Assembly: GCA_934120645.1 (NCBI GenBank)
Contig: CAKOUO010000005.1
Coordinates: 1 to 64,000, forward strand
Origin: an uncultured Clostridia bacterium
GTDB taxonomy: Bacteria; Bacillota; Clostridia; TANB77; CAG-508
Direction: 5' to 3'
Length of the DNA: 64,000 nt
Part shown: piece after piece, positions 8,716 through 17,751 of the stretch
How positions within the stretch are numbered: position 1 is the stretch's first letter
Layout of the letters: each line of letters begins with the position of its first letter
Position numbers and translations under genes: made by a program
Notes under the pieces: generated by a model
The model's input: the letters and a program-made list of their open reading frames with translations, nothing else
What the model was told of the DNA's origin: nothing
Databases searched by the model: none

Positions 8716-9187
8716 TTGTTATATCTAAAATTTTATATTTCATTATTCCTGCTGGAGCATTTACTTCAACAACTTGTTTTTTCTTAGCTCCTAATAAAGC
8801 TGCACCTAAAGGTGATTCATTAGATATTTTATTTTCTGCTAAATTTACTTCTGTAGATCCAACTATTGTGTATTCTATTTCTTCATCAAATTCCATATCT
8901 AAAACTTTTACAGTGTTTCCTATTTGTACTGTATCTGTATCTATTTCTTTTTCATCTATTATTTTTGCATGTCTTAATTTATTTTCTAATTCTGCGATTC
9001 TTACTTCATTTTCTGCTTGAGCATTTTTAGCTTCGTCATATTCTGAGTTTTCTGATAAATCTCCAAATCCCAAAGCTACTTTTATTCTATCAGCTATTTC
9101 TGCTCTTTTTTCTGTTTTTAAATAATTTAATTCTTTATCTAAGTTATCATATCCTTCTTGTGTAAGGATTACGTCTTTTTCTTCCAT
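8711..9187 (-). CDS. greA: Transcription elongation factor GreA
   Basis: 158 residues, standard length. The N-terminal coiled coil (1-75) contains the acidic tip motif GDLSENSEYDEAK, which enters the RNA polymerase secondary channel to trigger cleavage of backtracked RNA. The C-terminal FKBP-like domain includes ISNESPLGAALLG. ATG 9187 follows an AGGTAAAATT site. It is probably monocistronic. Confidence 0.96.
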   Translation of the reverse strand: MEEKDVILTQEGYDNLDKELNYLKTEKRAEIADRIKVALGFGDLSENSEYDEAKNAQAENEVRIAELENKLRHAKIIDEKEIDTDTVQIGNTVKVLDMEFDEEIEYTIVGSTEVNLAENKISNESPLGAALLGAKKKQVVEVNAPAGIMKYKILDITK

Positions 9188-9264
9188 AATTTTACCTCCA
9201 TTGTTTTATGACTTGTATTCTATATTACGGCAGATTTGTAATTTTGTCAAGAGATTTTTTATTT

Positions 9265-9864
9265 TTAATCCTTAAATAAATCTTTTCCGTCTTTTAAATA
9301 TTCATATCCTGAAAAAATTGTTGCTATTGTTTGTATTATCATCATTATTGTTACAAGTAAATTTAAAATAAATGGTATTCCTGTTAGTGTTCCTTTGAAG
9401 CATTCACCAAATGCATTTATATCAATAAATGCTAATATAATTGCTATCATTTGTGTTACTGTTTTTAGTTTTCCCCATTTTGAAGCAGCTACTACTTTTC
9501 CACCTTTTTCTACTGCTACTAATCTATATCCAGATACTATAAATTCTCTTGCTAATACTATTACTGGTATCCATGCTGGCAATTTATCCATTTCTACAAG
9601 CATTACCATTGCTGTTAAAACTAGTATTTTATCAGCTAATGGATCTAAAAATTTTCCAAATGTTGTTACTTGATTTCTACTTCTTGCTATATATCCATCT
9701 AATTTGTCAGTAATTGATGCTATTATAAATATTAAATCTATTATTAAATATGATACTGGTATTCCTAATACTTCAGATTTTATTCCTAAAATTGGAACTA
9801 TTACCATTAGTGGTACAAGTATTATTCTAAAAATTGTTAATCTATTTGGTAAGTTCATTTTCAT
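9265..9864 (-). CDS. pgsA: CDP-diacylglycerol--glycerol-3-phosphate 3-phosphatidyltransferase
   Basis: A 199-residue integral membrane enzyme making phosphatidylglycerol phosphate. The CDP-alcohol phosphotransferase signature DGx2ARx8Gx3Dx3D is complete: DGYIAR, then GKFLDPLADK. There are about five hydrophobic segments. ATG 9864 has GAGGA upstream, and the gene starts 25 bases after the end of ctpA, so they are likely co-transcribed. Confidence 0.94.
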   Translation of the reverse strand: MKMNLPNRLTIFRIILVPLMVIVPILGIKSEVLGIPVSYLIIDLIFIIASITDKLDGYIARSRNQVTTFGKFLDPLADKILVLTAMVMLVEMDKLPAWIPVIVLAREFIVSGYRLVAVEKGGKVVAASKWGKLKTVTQMIAIILAFIDINAFGECFKGTLTGIPFILNLLVTIMMIIQTIATIFSGYEYLKDGKDLFKD

Positions 9865-9889
9865 ATTAATTCCTCTTCTCCTCTTGTTA

Positions 9890-11095
9890 TTATTTAAGCA
9901 TTTCTATTGCTTTTTGTAATTGTGTATCATCACTTTCTTTTACATTTATTACACTTGTTACACTATCAGGCAATTTTACTTCTTCATCTGGTTTGATTCC
10001 TATTTTGTTAATTTTATTTCTGTTTGGTGTTTGGTATTCTTCTATTGTTATCTTTAATCCACTTCCATCACTAAGTCTTAATATTTGTTGTATTACTCCT
10101 TTACCATATGTTGTAGTTCCAACTGTTTTTGCTTTTCCTAAATCTTTTAATGCCCCTGCTAATATTTCTGACGCACTTGCTGTATTCTCATTTGTTAGTA
10201 TTACTATAGGCATATTTATTATTGGATCATTTTGTGATTTTTTTACTGTTTCATTATTATTTTTATCTACTTCATATAATAAAACTGAGTTTTTATCTGC
10301 TACATAGTCTGCTATTTCTAATGCTTGGTCAACGATTCCTCCACCATTATTTCTTAAATCTATTATTAATGATTTTATTCCTTTTTTGTTTAATTCTTCA
10401 TATTTTGCTTTAAAATCAGCTGCTGTTGTTTCATCAAATGATGTAAATTTTATATATCCTATATTGTCTGAAATTACTTTTCCTTCAACTTGATTTACTT
10501 TTACTTTTTCTCTTTGTAACTCAAACTTTTTTGTTTCTGTTCCTCTTAATACTTCTATTGTTACTTTTGTTCCTTCTTCACCTTTTATATTATTTGATGC
10601 TTTTGTCATATCATCTGCTGCATAGCTTACGCCATCAACTGTTAATATAAGGTCTCCTGCTTCTATTCCTGCTTTTTCTGCTGGACTATCTTTAATTGTT
10701 GCTAATACCTGTATTTTATCTTTTTCAGTATTTTTTATCATGTAAATTCCTATTCCAACAAAATTTCCCATTGTATCATCTAAATAATCTTTCATATCTT
10801 CTTTAGATATATACTCTGTATATGGATCACCAAGACCTTCTATATAGCCTTTTATAGCTCCTTCTTTTAGTTTTTCTTCATCCACATCACCTAGATAATA
10901 TTTGTCTATTATTTCTTTGTATTTGTTTATTTCTGATACTAATTTTGTTGATGATGAACTATTTGATGAAATTTCTAATGGATTTTTAATAAAATATGTA
11001 TATAATGATATTGATGTAATCATAAATGTTATAAATATAGTTAATGCTATTATCATTATCATTTTATAAATTTTGTATTTTTTGTTTTTTTCCAT
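9890..11095 (-). CDS. ctpA: Carboxy-terminal processing protease (S41)
   Basis: 401 residues. An N-terminal membrane anchor (~11-35), a PDZ domain (~110-190, with GIGIYMI and SPAEKAGIEAGDLIL) and an S41 protease core. The catalytic Ser is in NENTASASE (about Ser307) and Lys in TYGKGVIQ (about Lys332). It faces outside. In Firmicutes, ctp genes near ftsEX and M23 hydrolases process cell-wall hydrolases or sporulation signals. It is part of a leftward cluster with ftsE, ftsX and two M23 genes. Confidence 0.94.
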   Translation of the reverse strand: MEKNKKYKIYKMIMIIALTIFITFMITSISLYTYFIKNPLEISSNSSSSTKLVSEINKYKEIIDKYYLGDVDEEKLKEGAIKGYIEGLGDPYTEYISKEDMKDYLDDTMGNFVGIGIYMIKNTEKDKIQVLATIKDSPAEKAGIEAGDLILTVDGVSYAADDMTKASNNIKGEEGTKVTIEVLRGTETKKFELQREKVKVNQVEGKVISDNIGYIKFTSFDETTAADFKAKYEELNKKGIKSLIIDLRNNGGGIVDQALEIADYVADKNSVLLYEVDKNNNETVKKSQNDPIINMPIVILTNENTASASEILAGALKDLGKAKTVGTTTYGKGVIQQILRLSDGSGLKITIEEYQTPNRNKINKIGIKPDEEVKLPDSVTSVINVKESDDTQLQKAIEMLK

Positions 11096-11178
11096 TTTTT
11101 ACCTACACCTTTCGTTTTGCTCAGTATAAATCAATAAACTTTTAAAGTTTTTAATTTACAAGTCTGATATAATTTTGA

Positions 11179-11206
11179 GCGGATATTATTCCGCTCTTTT
11201 TTAAGA
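11179..11206 (+). terminator. GC-rich hairpin with T run on the plus strand
   Basis: GAGCGGATATTATTCCGCTC followed by TTTTTT on the plus strand. Seen from the leftward M23 gene there is no good U run, so it is a poor terminator for that gene. It may block antisense transcription or act as an RNA processing hairpin between the M23 gene and ctpA. Confidence 0.5.
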
Positions 11207-11241
11207 ATATTAATTTTTATCTTTTTTTATGCATTAATTTT

Positions 11242-12450
11242 TTATGGTAAATAAGGTCTTGGATTTACGCAGTTTGCATATTTATATCCCGGAGTTCTAA
11301 TTTCGAAATGTAAATGTGCTCCTGTAACATTTCCTGTTGCACCAGAACTCATTATAACTTGTCCTTTAGAAACTTTTTGTCCTACACTAACTGAAACACT
11401 CGTACCATGTGCATAAAAACTGTATACATTATTTCCATGATATATTTCAACAAAATTTCCATATGCTCTATTATATCCTGTATCAAATACTTGTCCATCT
11501 CCTACTGCATAGACTGTTGTACCGCTTGGAACTGGGAAGTCAATTCCTGTATGATATCCTGAGCTCCAATATTTTCCTGAAACTCCAAACCCTGTACCTA
11601 TTGAATGATTTGCAACTGGCCATCCAAATCCATAAGAACTTGATGCATTATTATTTAAACTTCCACTATTATTATTTTGGTTTTTATTTGTATTTGATGC
11701 TTTTTGTGCATCATATTCTCTTTGCATTTGTAAAATTTTGCTACTAATGCTGCTTTCATGATTTTTTAATTCATCTAATTCTTTTTGTAATTCTTGTTCT
11801 TCTGCTGATAATTGAGAAACTTTTGCATCTTTTTCTGATTTAGCACTTTTTAATTGATTATTTACACTTTCTTTTTCTGATTTTGCTGTTGTTAAAGTAT
11901 TTTTACTAGCTTCTAATTCTTTTTTTGCATTTTCAATTTCTTCTTTTTGTTTTTGAATTTTTCCTAATAATTCTTTATCATATTGTGTTATTTCTGACAC
12001 TAAATAGTAATTAGATATAAAATCTGTTATACTTTCAGAATTAAGTAAAACATCTAAATATGATGTTTCTCCAGATTCATATACTGCTACTATTCTTTCT
12101 TCTAATTTTTTTTGTTGATCATCATATTCTTTTTGAGATTGTGATATTTTTACTTCTGATTCTTTTATTTTTGCATTGGCATCACTTATTTGTGATTCTA
12201 ATGATGATATTTGTCCTTGATAATCAGTTATTTGTGTATTTAATTGTTCTACTTCTTTTAATGTTTCATCTTTTTGTTCTTGAACTTCTTCTTTTTTCTG
12301 CTCAGTTTCCTTAATTTTATTATTATTTTGTTGTTGTTGATTTTTTTGGTCATTAATTTCGGCCTGTGTAACAGCTAAAGAAATATTAAAGCTTGTTAAA
12401 AATATTCCTATTATTACTAAAGCTGTTATTTTTTTACATATATTTTTCAT
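11242..12450 (-). CDS. Secreted coiled-coil murein hydrolase with M23 peptidase domain
   Basis: 402 residues. A signal peptide (1-27), a long Gln/Lys/Glu-rich coiled coil (~28-255), an Asn/Ser linker and a C-terminal M23 (LytM) domain. Zinc-site motifs are GYHTGIDFPVPSG and GAHLHFEIR with the HGTS segment between. This is the EnvC/PcsB-like architecture whose coiled coil is held inactive until FtsEX engages it. It follows a paralogous gene, and ftsX/ftsE lie just upstream, supporting a septal cell-separation role. Confidence 0.92.
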   Translation of the reverse strand: MKNICKKITALVIIGIFLTSFNISLAVTQAEINDQKNQQQQNNNKIKETEQKKEEVQEQKDETLKEVEQLNTQITDYQGQISSLESQISDANAKIKESEVKISQSQKEYDDQQKKLEERIVAVYESGETSYLDVLLNSESITDFISNYYLVSEITQYDKELLGKIQKQKEEIENAKKELEASKNTLTTAKSEKESVNNQLKSAKSEKDAKVSQLSAEEQELQKELDELKNHESSISSKILQMQREYDAQKASNTNKNQNNNSGSLNNNASSSYGFGWPVANHSIGTGFGVSGKYWSSGYHTGIDFPVPSGTTVYAVGDGQVFDTGYNRAYGNFVEIYHGNNVYSFYAHGTSVSVSVGQKVSKGQVIMSSGATGNVTGAHLHFEIRTPGYKYANCVNPRPYLP

Positions 12451-12469
12451 ATGTTCCTCCCAAAATTTT

Positions 12470-13702
12470 TTAATTTGTTGTATTTTCTGTACTATTTTGT
12501 GTATTATTGTTTTCTTCTCCTGGAACTAGTCCATTTGTTATATATGGTATTGGATTTGTTGTAACACCATTTATTCTTACTTCAAAATGAGCATGTGCTC
12601 CTGTTGAATATCCTGTTGATCCTACTTTTAATACTGGATCTCCTCTTTTTACTGTTTGACCTACTTGTACTAATATTTGTGATCCATGTGCATATAATGT
12701 TGAAATTCCTCCACCATGATCTATAATTACCATATTTCCATATGCAGGAGTCATTTCTGCTTTTGTAACAATTCCGTCATTTGCAGCTATAAAGTCTGCT
12801 CCTATTGGTGCAACTATATCTGTACCTGTATGTAGTTTATATACTCCAGTTATAGGATGTACTCTCATACCATATTCTGAGCTTATTCTGGTATATCCTG
12901 GAACTGGCCAAGCTAGTGTTCCTCCTATATACTTAGTATCTATTCCATTTGCAGCTAGTGCTATAATTTGTCTGTTTATTTCTTCATATTGAGCATTATA
13001 TTCGTCTATTTGTTTTTGTTTTTCTTGTTCTTCATCAGAAAGTCTTTCTATAAAACTTTCTCTCATTATTTTTGTATTTTGTAGTGTTCTTGTTGTTGTT
13101 GTTTGATTTTTTATAATTGTTGCTAATTCTTCTTTTTCGTTTTCTAATTTTTGTTTTGATATATCTATTGTTTTCTTTTTTTCTCCAATATCGTTTAACA
13201 AATTATCATCGTATTCTGCTAATTGAGATATAACATAATAACTAGATATGAAATCTGATAAGCTTCTTGAATTTAATAATACATCCAAATATTGGGTATC
13301 TCCAGCCTCATACATAGCTACTATTCTTTGTTCAAACAATTTCTTTTGTTTGTCATATTTTTCTGTTACTGTATTTAATTCTGTTTCCACTTGATTTATT
13401 GAATTTTTTAAGTCTGTAATCTTACTTTCTTGTTCTTCTAATTCGCTTTCTGCTTTTGAGATTTTCTCATCTAATTTTTGTACTTGTTGTAAATTATCTG
13501 ATATGTCACTTTGAATATCTGATAAATCTGCATTTGATTCATTTAATTGTTTTTGTAATAGTTCTCTTTGTGTTTGTAAATCCATTGTTGTTGTATTTGT
13601 AGTTGTGTTTGTACTTTCATTAGTTTGATTTTCCTCAGCGTATGTAATTGTTGTTACAAAACAAATTAGTAAGACTAAAACAATACATAAATTTTTACGC
13701 AT
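12470..13702 (-). CDS. Secreted coiled-coil murein hydrolase with M23 peptidase domain (paralogue)
   Basis: 410 residues from ATG 13702, which has AAAGGAG. An in-frame upstream extension to 13783 is translated repeat sequence and is rejected. It has a signal peptide ending ITYAEE, a Thr/Asn patch, a coiled coil (~45-245) and an M23 domain with HTGTDIVAPIGADF, YAHGSQ and GAHAHFEVR (metal ligands and catalytic His). It shares a YEAGDTQYLDVLLNSRSL-like block with the neighbouring paralogue. It probably acts with FtsEX. Confidence 0.92.
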   Translation of the reverse strand: MRKNLCIVLVLLICFVTTITYAEENQTNESTNTTTNTTTMDLQTQRELLQKQLNESNADLSDIQSDISDNLQQVQKLDEKISKAESELEEQESKITDLKNSINQVETELNTVTEKYDKQKKLFEQRIVAMYEAGDTQYLDVLLNSRSLSDFISSYYVISQLAEYDDNLLNDIGEKKKTIDISKQKLENEKEELATIIKNQTTTTRTLQNTKIMRESFIERLSDEEQEKQKQIDEYNAQYEEINRQIIALAANGIDTKYIGGTLAWPVPGYTRISSEYGMRVHPITGVYKLHTGTDIVAPIGADFIAANDGIVTKAEMTPAYGNMVIIDHGGGISTLYAHGSQILVQVGQTVKRGDPVLKVGSTGYSTGAHAHFEVRINGVTTNPIPYITNGLVPGEENNNTQNSTENTTN

Positions 13703-13726
13703 GTTTTCTCCTTTCGCTCTCTTCGT

Positions 13727-13801
13727 TCGCTCATCGTCATCCAAAATTTTTTTCAAAAATTTCGTCTGCCAAATCTTGGGCATCTTCGCTCATTGTCATC
13801 C
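13727..13801. repeat. 59-bp repeat, one full and one partial copy
   Basis: A full copy at 13727-13785 and a partial one at 13786-13801, nearly identical to the array at 631-805. As at pheS, it abuts the ribosome-binding region of the downstream gene, suggesting spread as a leader-associated mobile repeat. Translated in the M23 frame it yields a false N-terminal extension. Confidence 0.9.
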
Positions 13802-13821
13802 ACAAAGCTTAAATTTTTGAG

Positions 13822-14718
13822 CTACACTTTTAAGTATTTTCTCATTGAGATTACACTTCCTAAAGCTCCTATTCCTATTCCTAACAACATATATACAACT
13901 ATTATTGATGAAATCATTTCTTTAAAGTTTACTAAACTTAAGTTCATTGTTTGCATAATTTGTGCATTTACTGCTTGCTCAGCTAGTAGTCCATAAGCAC
14001 CACCAACTAATATAATTGATATTAAACTTGCTATTACTCCTATTATCATACCTTCTACAATAAATGGCCATCTTATAAAATTGTTTGTTGCTCCTACATA
14101 CTTCATTATTGATATTTCTTTTCTTCTTGCATGTACTGTTAATTTTATTGTATTTGATATAATAAATATTGAAATTATTACTAATAGCATTAATATTACT
14201 CCTGTTGCAATTCTAATTCCATTTGCTAAGTTGATTAATGTTGTTACTGTTTCGTTACTGCTTGTTATTTTCTTTATGTTATCAAATTGTAGTATTTCAT
14301 CTTGTATTTCTTTACTTTTATTTAAATCTGTTAATGTTACAACATATGATTCTGAAAATACTTCATAGTCTAACCCGTCTAGTATTCCATCTTTATCTTT
14401 TAATTTTTCTTTCATTGAGTTTAATGCATCTTGTTTTGTTTTACGAACTGCTGTACTTACTCCATTTAAATTTTTAATTTTTTCTCCTGCTTCTTGTATT
14501 TCATCTTCTGTTGCATCTACTTTTAAAAATACTTGAAATCCTTGTTCTGATTTTACTTGGTCTACAATATGATTTATATTTTCACCTAATATTAAAAATA
14601 TTCCAAATATTATCATTGTTGCACACATTATAATAAGTGATGCTCCTGTAGATTTTTTATTTTTAAATACGTTACTAAAACCTTCTCCTATTAAATATCC
14701 AAATATATTATATTTCAC
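13822..14718 (-). CDS. ftsX: Cell-division ABC transporter permease FtsX
   Basis: 298 residues. One N-terminal membrane helix (~29-49), an extracellular domain (~50-165), then three helices, the FtsX topology. I chose GTG 14718 because AAGGTGGG lies seven bases upstream; ATG 14724 and ATG 14742 are also in frame. It overlaps the ftsE stop by 11 bases, so the two are translationally coupled. FtsX transmits FtsE ATPase activity to extracellular coiled-coil hydrolases, two of which follow. Confidence 0.92.
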   Translation of the reverse strand: MKYNIFGYLIGEGFSNVFKNKKSTGASLIIMCATMIIFGIFLILGENINHIVDQVKSEQGFQVFLKVDATEDEIQEAGEKIKNLNGVSTAVRKTKQDALNSMKEKLKDKDGILDGLDYEVFSESYVVTLTDLNKSKEIQDEILQFDNIKKITSSNETVTTLINLANGIRIATGVILMLLVIISIFIISNTIKLTVHARRKEISIMKYVGATNNFIRWPFIVEGMIIGVIASLISIILVGGAYGLLAEQAVNAQIMQTMNLSLVNFKEMISSIIVVYMLLGIGIGALGSVISMRKYLKV

Positions 14719-15394
14719 AATCATACCCACCTTTTTTATCATCTCTTACTATGCTGCCTTTTTCTATGTGTATTACTCTTTTTTTCATTTTATCTACTAT
14801 ATCTTTTGCATGTGTTGCTACTACTACAGTTGTTCCTCTCATATTAATTTCATTTAATAAATTCATAATATCCCATGCTGTATCTGGGTCTAGATTTCCA
14901 GTTGGTTCATCTGCTATTAGCATTGATGGATTATTTACTAAAGCTCTTGCTAAAGCTACCCTTTGTTGTTCTCCTCCTGAAAGTTCATTTGGATACATTT
15001 TTGCTTTTCCGCTTAGTCCAACTAGTGATAATACCATAGGTACTTGTCTTCTAATATGTTTTGGTGTTGCTCTTACTATATACATTGCATATGCTACATT
15101 GTCATATACTGTTTTGTCTGGTAGTAATCTAAAGTCTTGAAATACTACTCCCATACTTCTTCTTAAATATGGTACTCTACTTTGTTTTAAAAATGTTGTG
15201 TCTTTTCCGTTTATTATTATATTTCCTGATGTTGGTTCTTCTTCTTTTAATATTAATTTTATTAATGTTGATTTTCCACTTCCAGATGTTCCTACTAAAA
15301 ATGCAAATTCTCCTTTTTCTATTACAAAGTTTGCATTTTTTACGGCTTTTGTTCCTGTGTCATATGTCTTTGAAACGTTTCTAAATTCTATCAT
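14708..15394 (-). CDS. ftsE: Cell-division ABC transporter ATPase FtsE
   Basis: 228 residues with Walker A GTSGSGKST, Q-loop VFQDFRLLP, ABC signature LSGGEQQRVALARAL, Walker B MLIADEPTGNLD and a switch His in VVATHAKDI. It powers FtsX-dependent activation of peptidoglycan hydrolases at the septum. ATG 15394 has AAAGGAAG. First gene of the ftsEX-M23-M23-ctpA cluster. Confidence 0.96.
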   Translation of the reverse strand: MIEFRNVSKTYDTGTKAVKNANFVIEKGEFAFLVGTSGSGKSTLIKLILKEEEPTSGNIIINGKDTTFLKQSRVPYLRRSMGVVFQDFRLLPDKTVYDNVAYAMYIVRATPKHIRRQVPMVLSLVGLSGKAKMYPNELSGGEQQRVALARALVNNPSMLIADEPTGNLDPDTAWDIMNLLNEINMRGTTVVVATHAKDIVDKMKKRVIHIEKGSIVRDDKKGGYDCEI

Positions 15395-15533
15395 TTTTAT
15401 ATTTCTTCCTTTCGGTATTTGTCGATTTTTATTCTTTTAAATCATATCAATAATCTATAAATTTTGCAATAGTTTTCACAAAAAATTCACTAGAAATTTC
15501 TTACATTTTTCCTAAGGTAATTTTAATATTAAA

Positions 15534-15570
15534 AAATAAAAAAGTATCACATATGTGACACCTTTTTATT
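15534..15570 (-). terminator. Intrinsic terminator after the large pilin-like gene
   Basis: GGTGTCACATATGTGATACT followed on the minus strand by a T-rich run. It begins just after the stop at 15575 and separates the pilus cluster from ftsE. Confidence 0.8.
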
Positions 15571-15574
15571 TTTT

Positions 15575-16717
15575 CTATTGTATACTTTCATCATAATATA
15601 TTTCATAAACGGCTGTATTCATATAAGATAATATTCCTTTCATCTTATCGCTTCCTTTTCCAAAATAATTTATATGCCAATCTCCATTACTTAGTATTAC
15701 TCCATTTCCACGAGAAAAATTATATCCTCCTCCTGAAACCACATATGATGAACCAGACATATTTGGATTAACAAGTTTAAAGCACACATTATATAAATCA
15801 ATATCAGAAGCGAAGTAAAATTTATTTTTTGTTGATGTTCCATTATAATATGTTGTTTCATCTCCATCATATGCAGCTTTATCAAGTGCATCTGATGCTG
15901 TGCAATCTTTACTTAAATCTAATCCATAATAATAATCGCTTGCATCACCTGGATTTGTATATTTTACATTTACCATTCCATTTCTTGTAATAATTGGGTA
16001 ATCTAATGCTGTTTCTATAACATTTGGTGTTGTTACAGTTAAGCTTGAACTTGCATTTTTGGTTTTTCCATAAATATCAATTGCCATTACATCTATTTTA
16101 TATGTTGTACCTATTTTTTCTAAATTTACAGTATATGGCATAGTTTTTCCTATATCATTTCCTTGTCCATTTCCAAGAACTATATAACCTAATATTTTAC
16201 TATTGTCTTTTGTGGTAATTTCTCCATCTATGTTAATCTTAGCACTTAGTCCTGATTGTTCTTCTACCTTTATGTTAAAATCATTTATTATTTCAGAACT
16301 TGAACTTCCTGTTCCAGTTCCTGGGTTTTGATTTATTCCTTGTATGTTGTTTAAATTTTGTATATTATATTGTGAATCTACTAAAAAATAATATGTTTCT
16401 TTATCTTTTGTCATTGTTACTAGTCTTGCTATATCACTTACATTAGTTGTGTATCCATCTATTTTCATTCCATCTAAGTCTTTTAATTTTTTTTCACCTT
16501 GGCTTTGAGCTAATATTGCAGATAGTTCCATTGATAATGCTTCTTGGGCTGCAGCTGTTTCATGTTCGTTTTTTGCTTGTTTTGATCTTTTTATTAATCC
16601 GTTTTCTCCATTTAATGCTATTATTGATATTCCTGCTAATATTAATAAAATTATTATTGTTACTACAAGTGAAATAAGTGTTATTCCCTTATTTTTTGTA
16701 TTATTATAAATTTTCAT
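15575..16717 (-). CDS. Large pilin-like secreted protein with class III-type prepilin signal
   Basis: 380 residues. A short basic leader precedes KGITLISLVVTIIILLILAG, a prepilin-type signal cleaved after Gly; position +5 is Ser rather than the usual Glu. An amphipathic helix (~45-75) follows, then a large beta-rich secreted domain with an Asn/Gly/Ser linker (~130) and a Gly/Tyr-rich C-terminus. It is probably a minor pilin or pseudopilin displayed by the pilus system encoded upstream. The C-terminal domain is not a family I recognise. It ends at a terminator. Confidence 0.82.
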   Translation of the reverse strand: MKIYNNTKNKGITLISLVVTIIILLILAGISIIALNGENGLIKRSKQAKNEHETAAAQEALSMELSAILAQSQGEKKLKDLDGMKIDGYTTNVSDIARLVTMTKDKETYYFLVDSQYNIQNLNNIQGINQNPGTGTGSSSSEIINDFNIKVEEQSGLSAKINIDGEITTKDNSKILGYIVLGNGQGNDIGKTMPYTVNLEKIGTTYKIDVMAIDIYGKTKNASSSLTVTTPNVIETALDYPIITRNGMVNVKYTNPGDASDYYYGLDLSKDCTASDALDKAAYDGDETTYYNGTSTKNKFYFASDIDLYNVCFKLVNPNMSGSSYVVSGGGYNFSRGNGVILSNGDWHINYFGKGSDKMKGILSYMNTAVYEIYYDESIQ

Positions 16718-16756
16718 TACAATTTTCCCCTTTAATTTTTCGGTTGTATACTTACA

Positions 16757-17686
16757 TTAATTATATAATTTTTTTACTATGTCTTCATATGTTATTCCAA
16801 AGTATTTCATCAATTCTTCTGCTTTCCCAGACTTTCCAAATGTATCATTAATTCCTAATCTAATAAGTTTTGTTGGATATTCTTCTGTTAAAACTTCCGA
16901 AATTGCTGAGCCTAATCCTCCAATAATATTATGGTCTTCTATTGAAATCAATTTTTTTGTTTCTTTTGCACTCTTTATAATAATATCTTTATCAATTGGT
17001 TTAATTGTGTGCATATCTATAACTCTAACATCAATACCTTTTTCTTTTAAATTTTCTTGGGCTTTTATTGCTTCTGCAACAGTTACCCCTGTTGCAAATA
17101 TGGTTGCATCTGTTCCTTTTCCTATTTGAATTGCTTTTCCTATTTCAAATTTTTGATTTTCATCATATATGATAGGTGTTTTTAATCTTGCTAATCTTAA
17201 ATATACTGGACCATTTATTTTGCTTATTTCTTTAACAGCCCATTTTGTTTCTATATCATCAGATGTTGATATTACAGTCATATTGGGTAATGTTCTCATT
17301 AATGATATGTCTTCTATCATTTGATGTGTAGCACCATCTTCTCCAACTGTTACTCCTGCATGTGTAGCACATATTTTTACATTTAATTTAGGGTAGCATA
17401 CACTATTTCTAATTTGATCATATGCTCTACCTGCTGCAAATACTGCAAAAGTGCTGACATATGGTATTTTATCACATGTTGATATTCCTGCTGCTGTACT
17501 TATCATATTTTGTTCTGCTATTCCCATATCAAAAAATCTATTTGGAAATTCTTTTGCAAATAAAATTGTTTTAGTTGCTGTTGATAAGTCTGCGTCAAGT
17601 ACTACTATTTTTTGATTTTCTTTTCCTAATTCTAGTAATGCTTCTCCATAACTTTCTCTTGTAGCTTTTTTATTATTTTCATCCAT
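16757..17686 (-). CDS. Transketolase, C-terminal subunit (split form)
   Basis: 309 residues covering only the pyrimidine-binding and C-terminal domains. It has MGIAEQNMISTAAGI with the catalytic Glu that activates thiamine diphosphate, TFAVFAAGRAYDQIR, THAGVTVGEDGATHQ and a C-terminal SIEDHNIIGGLG. Split transketolases normally have the ThDP-binding N-terminal subunit immediately upstream; here a ROK kinase takes that place and no N-terminal half is in the window. Either the partner is elsewhere, or the protein serves a specialised sugar pathway. Confidence 0.92.
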   Translation of the reverse strand: MDENNKKATRESYGEALLELGKENQKIVVLDADLSTATKTILFAKEFPNRFFDMGIAEQNMISTAAGISTCDKIPYVSTFAVFAAGRAYDQIRNSVCYPKLNVKICATHAGVTVGEDGATHQMIEDISLMRTLPNMTVISTSDDIETKWAVKEISKINGPVYLRLARLKTPIIYDENQKFEIGKAIQIGKGTDATIFATGVTVAEAIKAQENLKEKGIDVRVIDMHTIKPIDKDIIIKSAKETKKLISIEDHNIIGGLGSAISEVLTEEYPTKLIRLGINDTFGKSGKAEELMKYFGITYEDIVKKLYN

Positions 17687-17716
17687 AAATTTTTCCTCTT
17701 TTCACAACATTTTGCT

Positions 17717-17751
17717 AAGTTGTCAAAAAGGCCCGTCCCTATTGACAACTT
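17717..17751. repeat. GGGACGGG dyad element overlapping the ROK gene end
   Basis: AAGTTGTCAAAAAGGCCCGT followed by CCCTATTGACAACTT, a near-perfect inverted repeat around GGGACGGGCC. Its right arm supplies the last ROK codons (Ser-Cys-Gln-stop). It is related to the element at 41047-41085. Confidence 0.8.

Noticed and set aside
11179..11206. Terminator of the M23 gene at 11242
   Set aside because: The T run is on the plus strand only, so it is a poor terminator for a leftward transcript; listed as a hairpin instead.
13703..13783. Longer N-terminus for the M23 hydrolase (ATG 13783)
   Set aside because: The extra 27 codons are the 59-bp repeat; the signal peptide and AAAGGAG site place the start at 13702.
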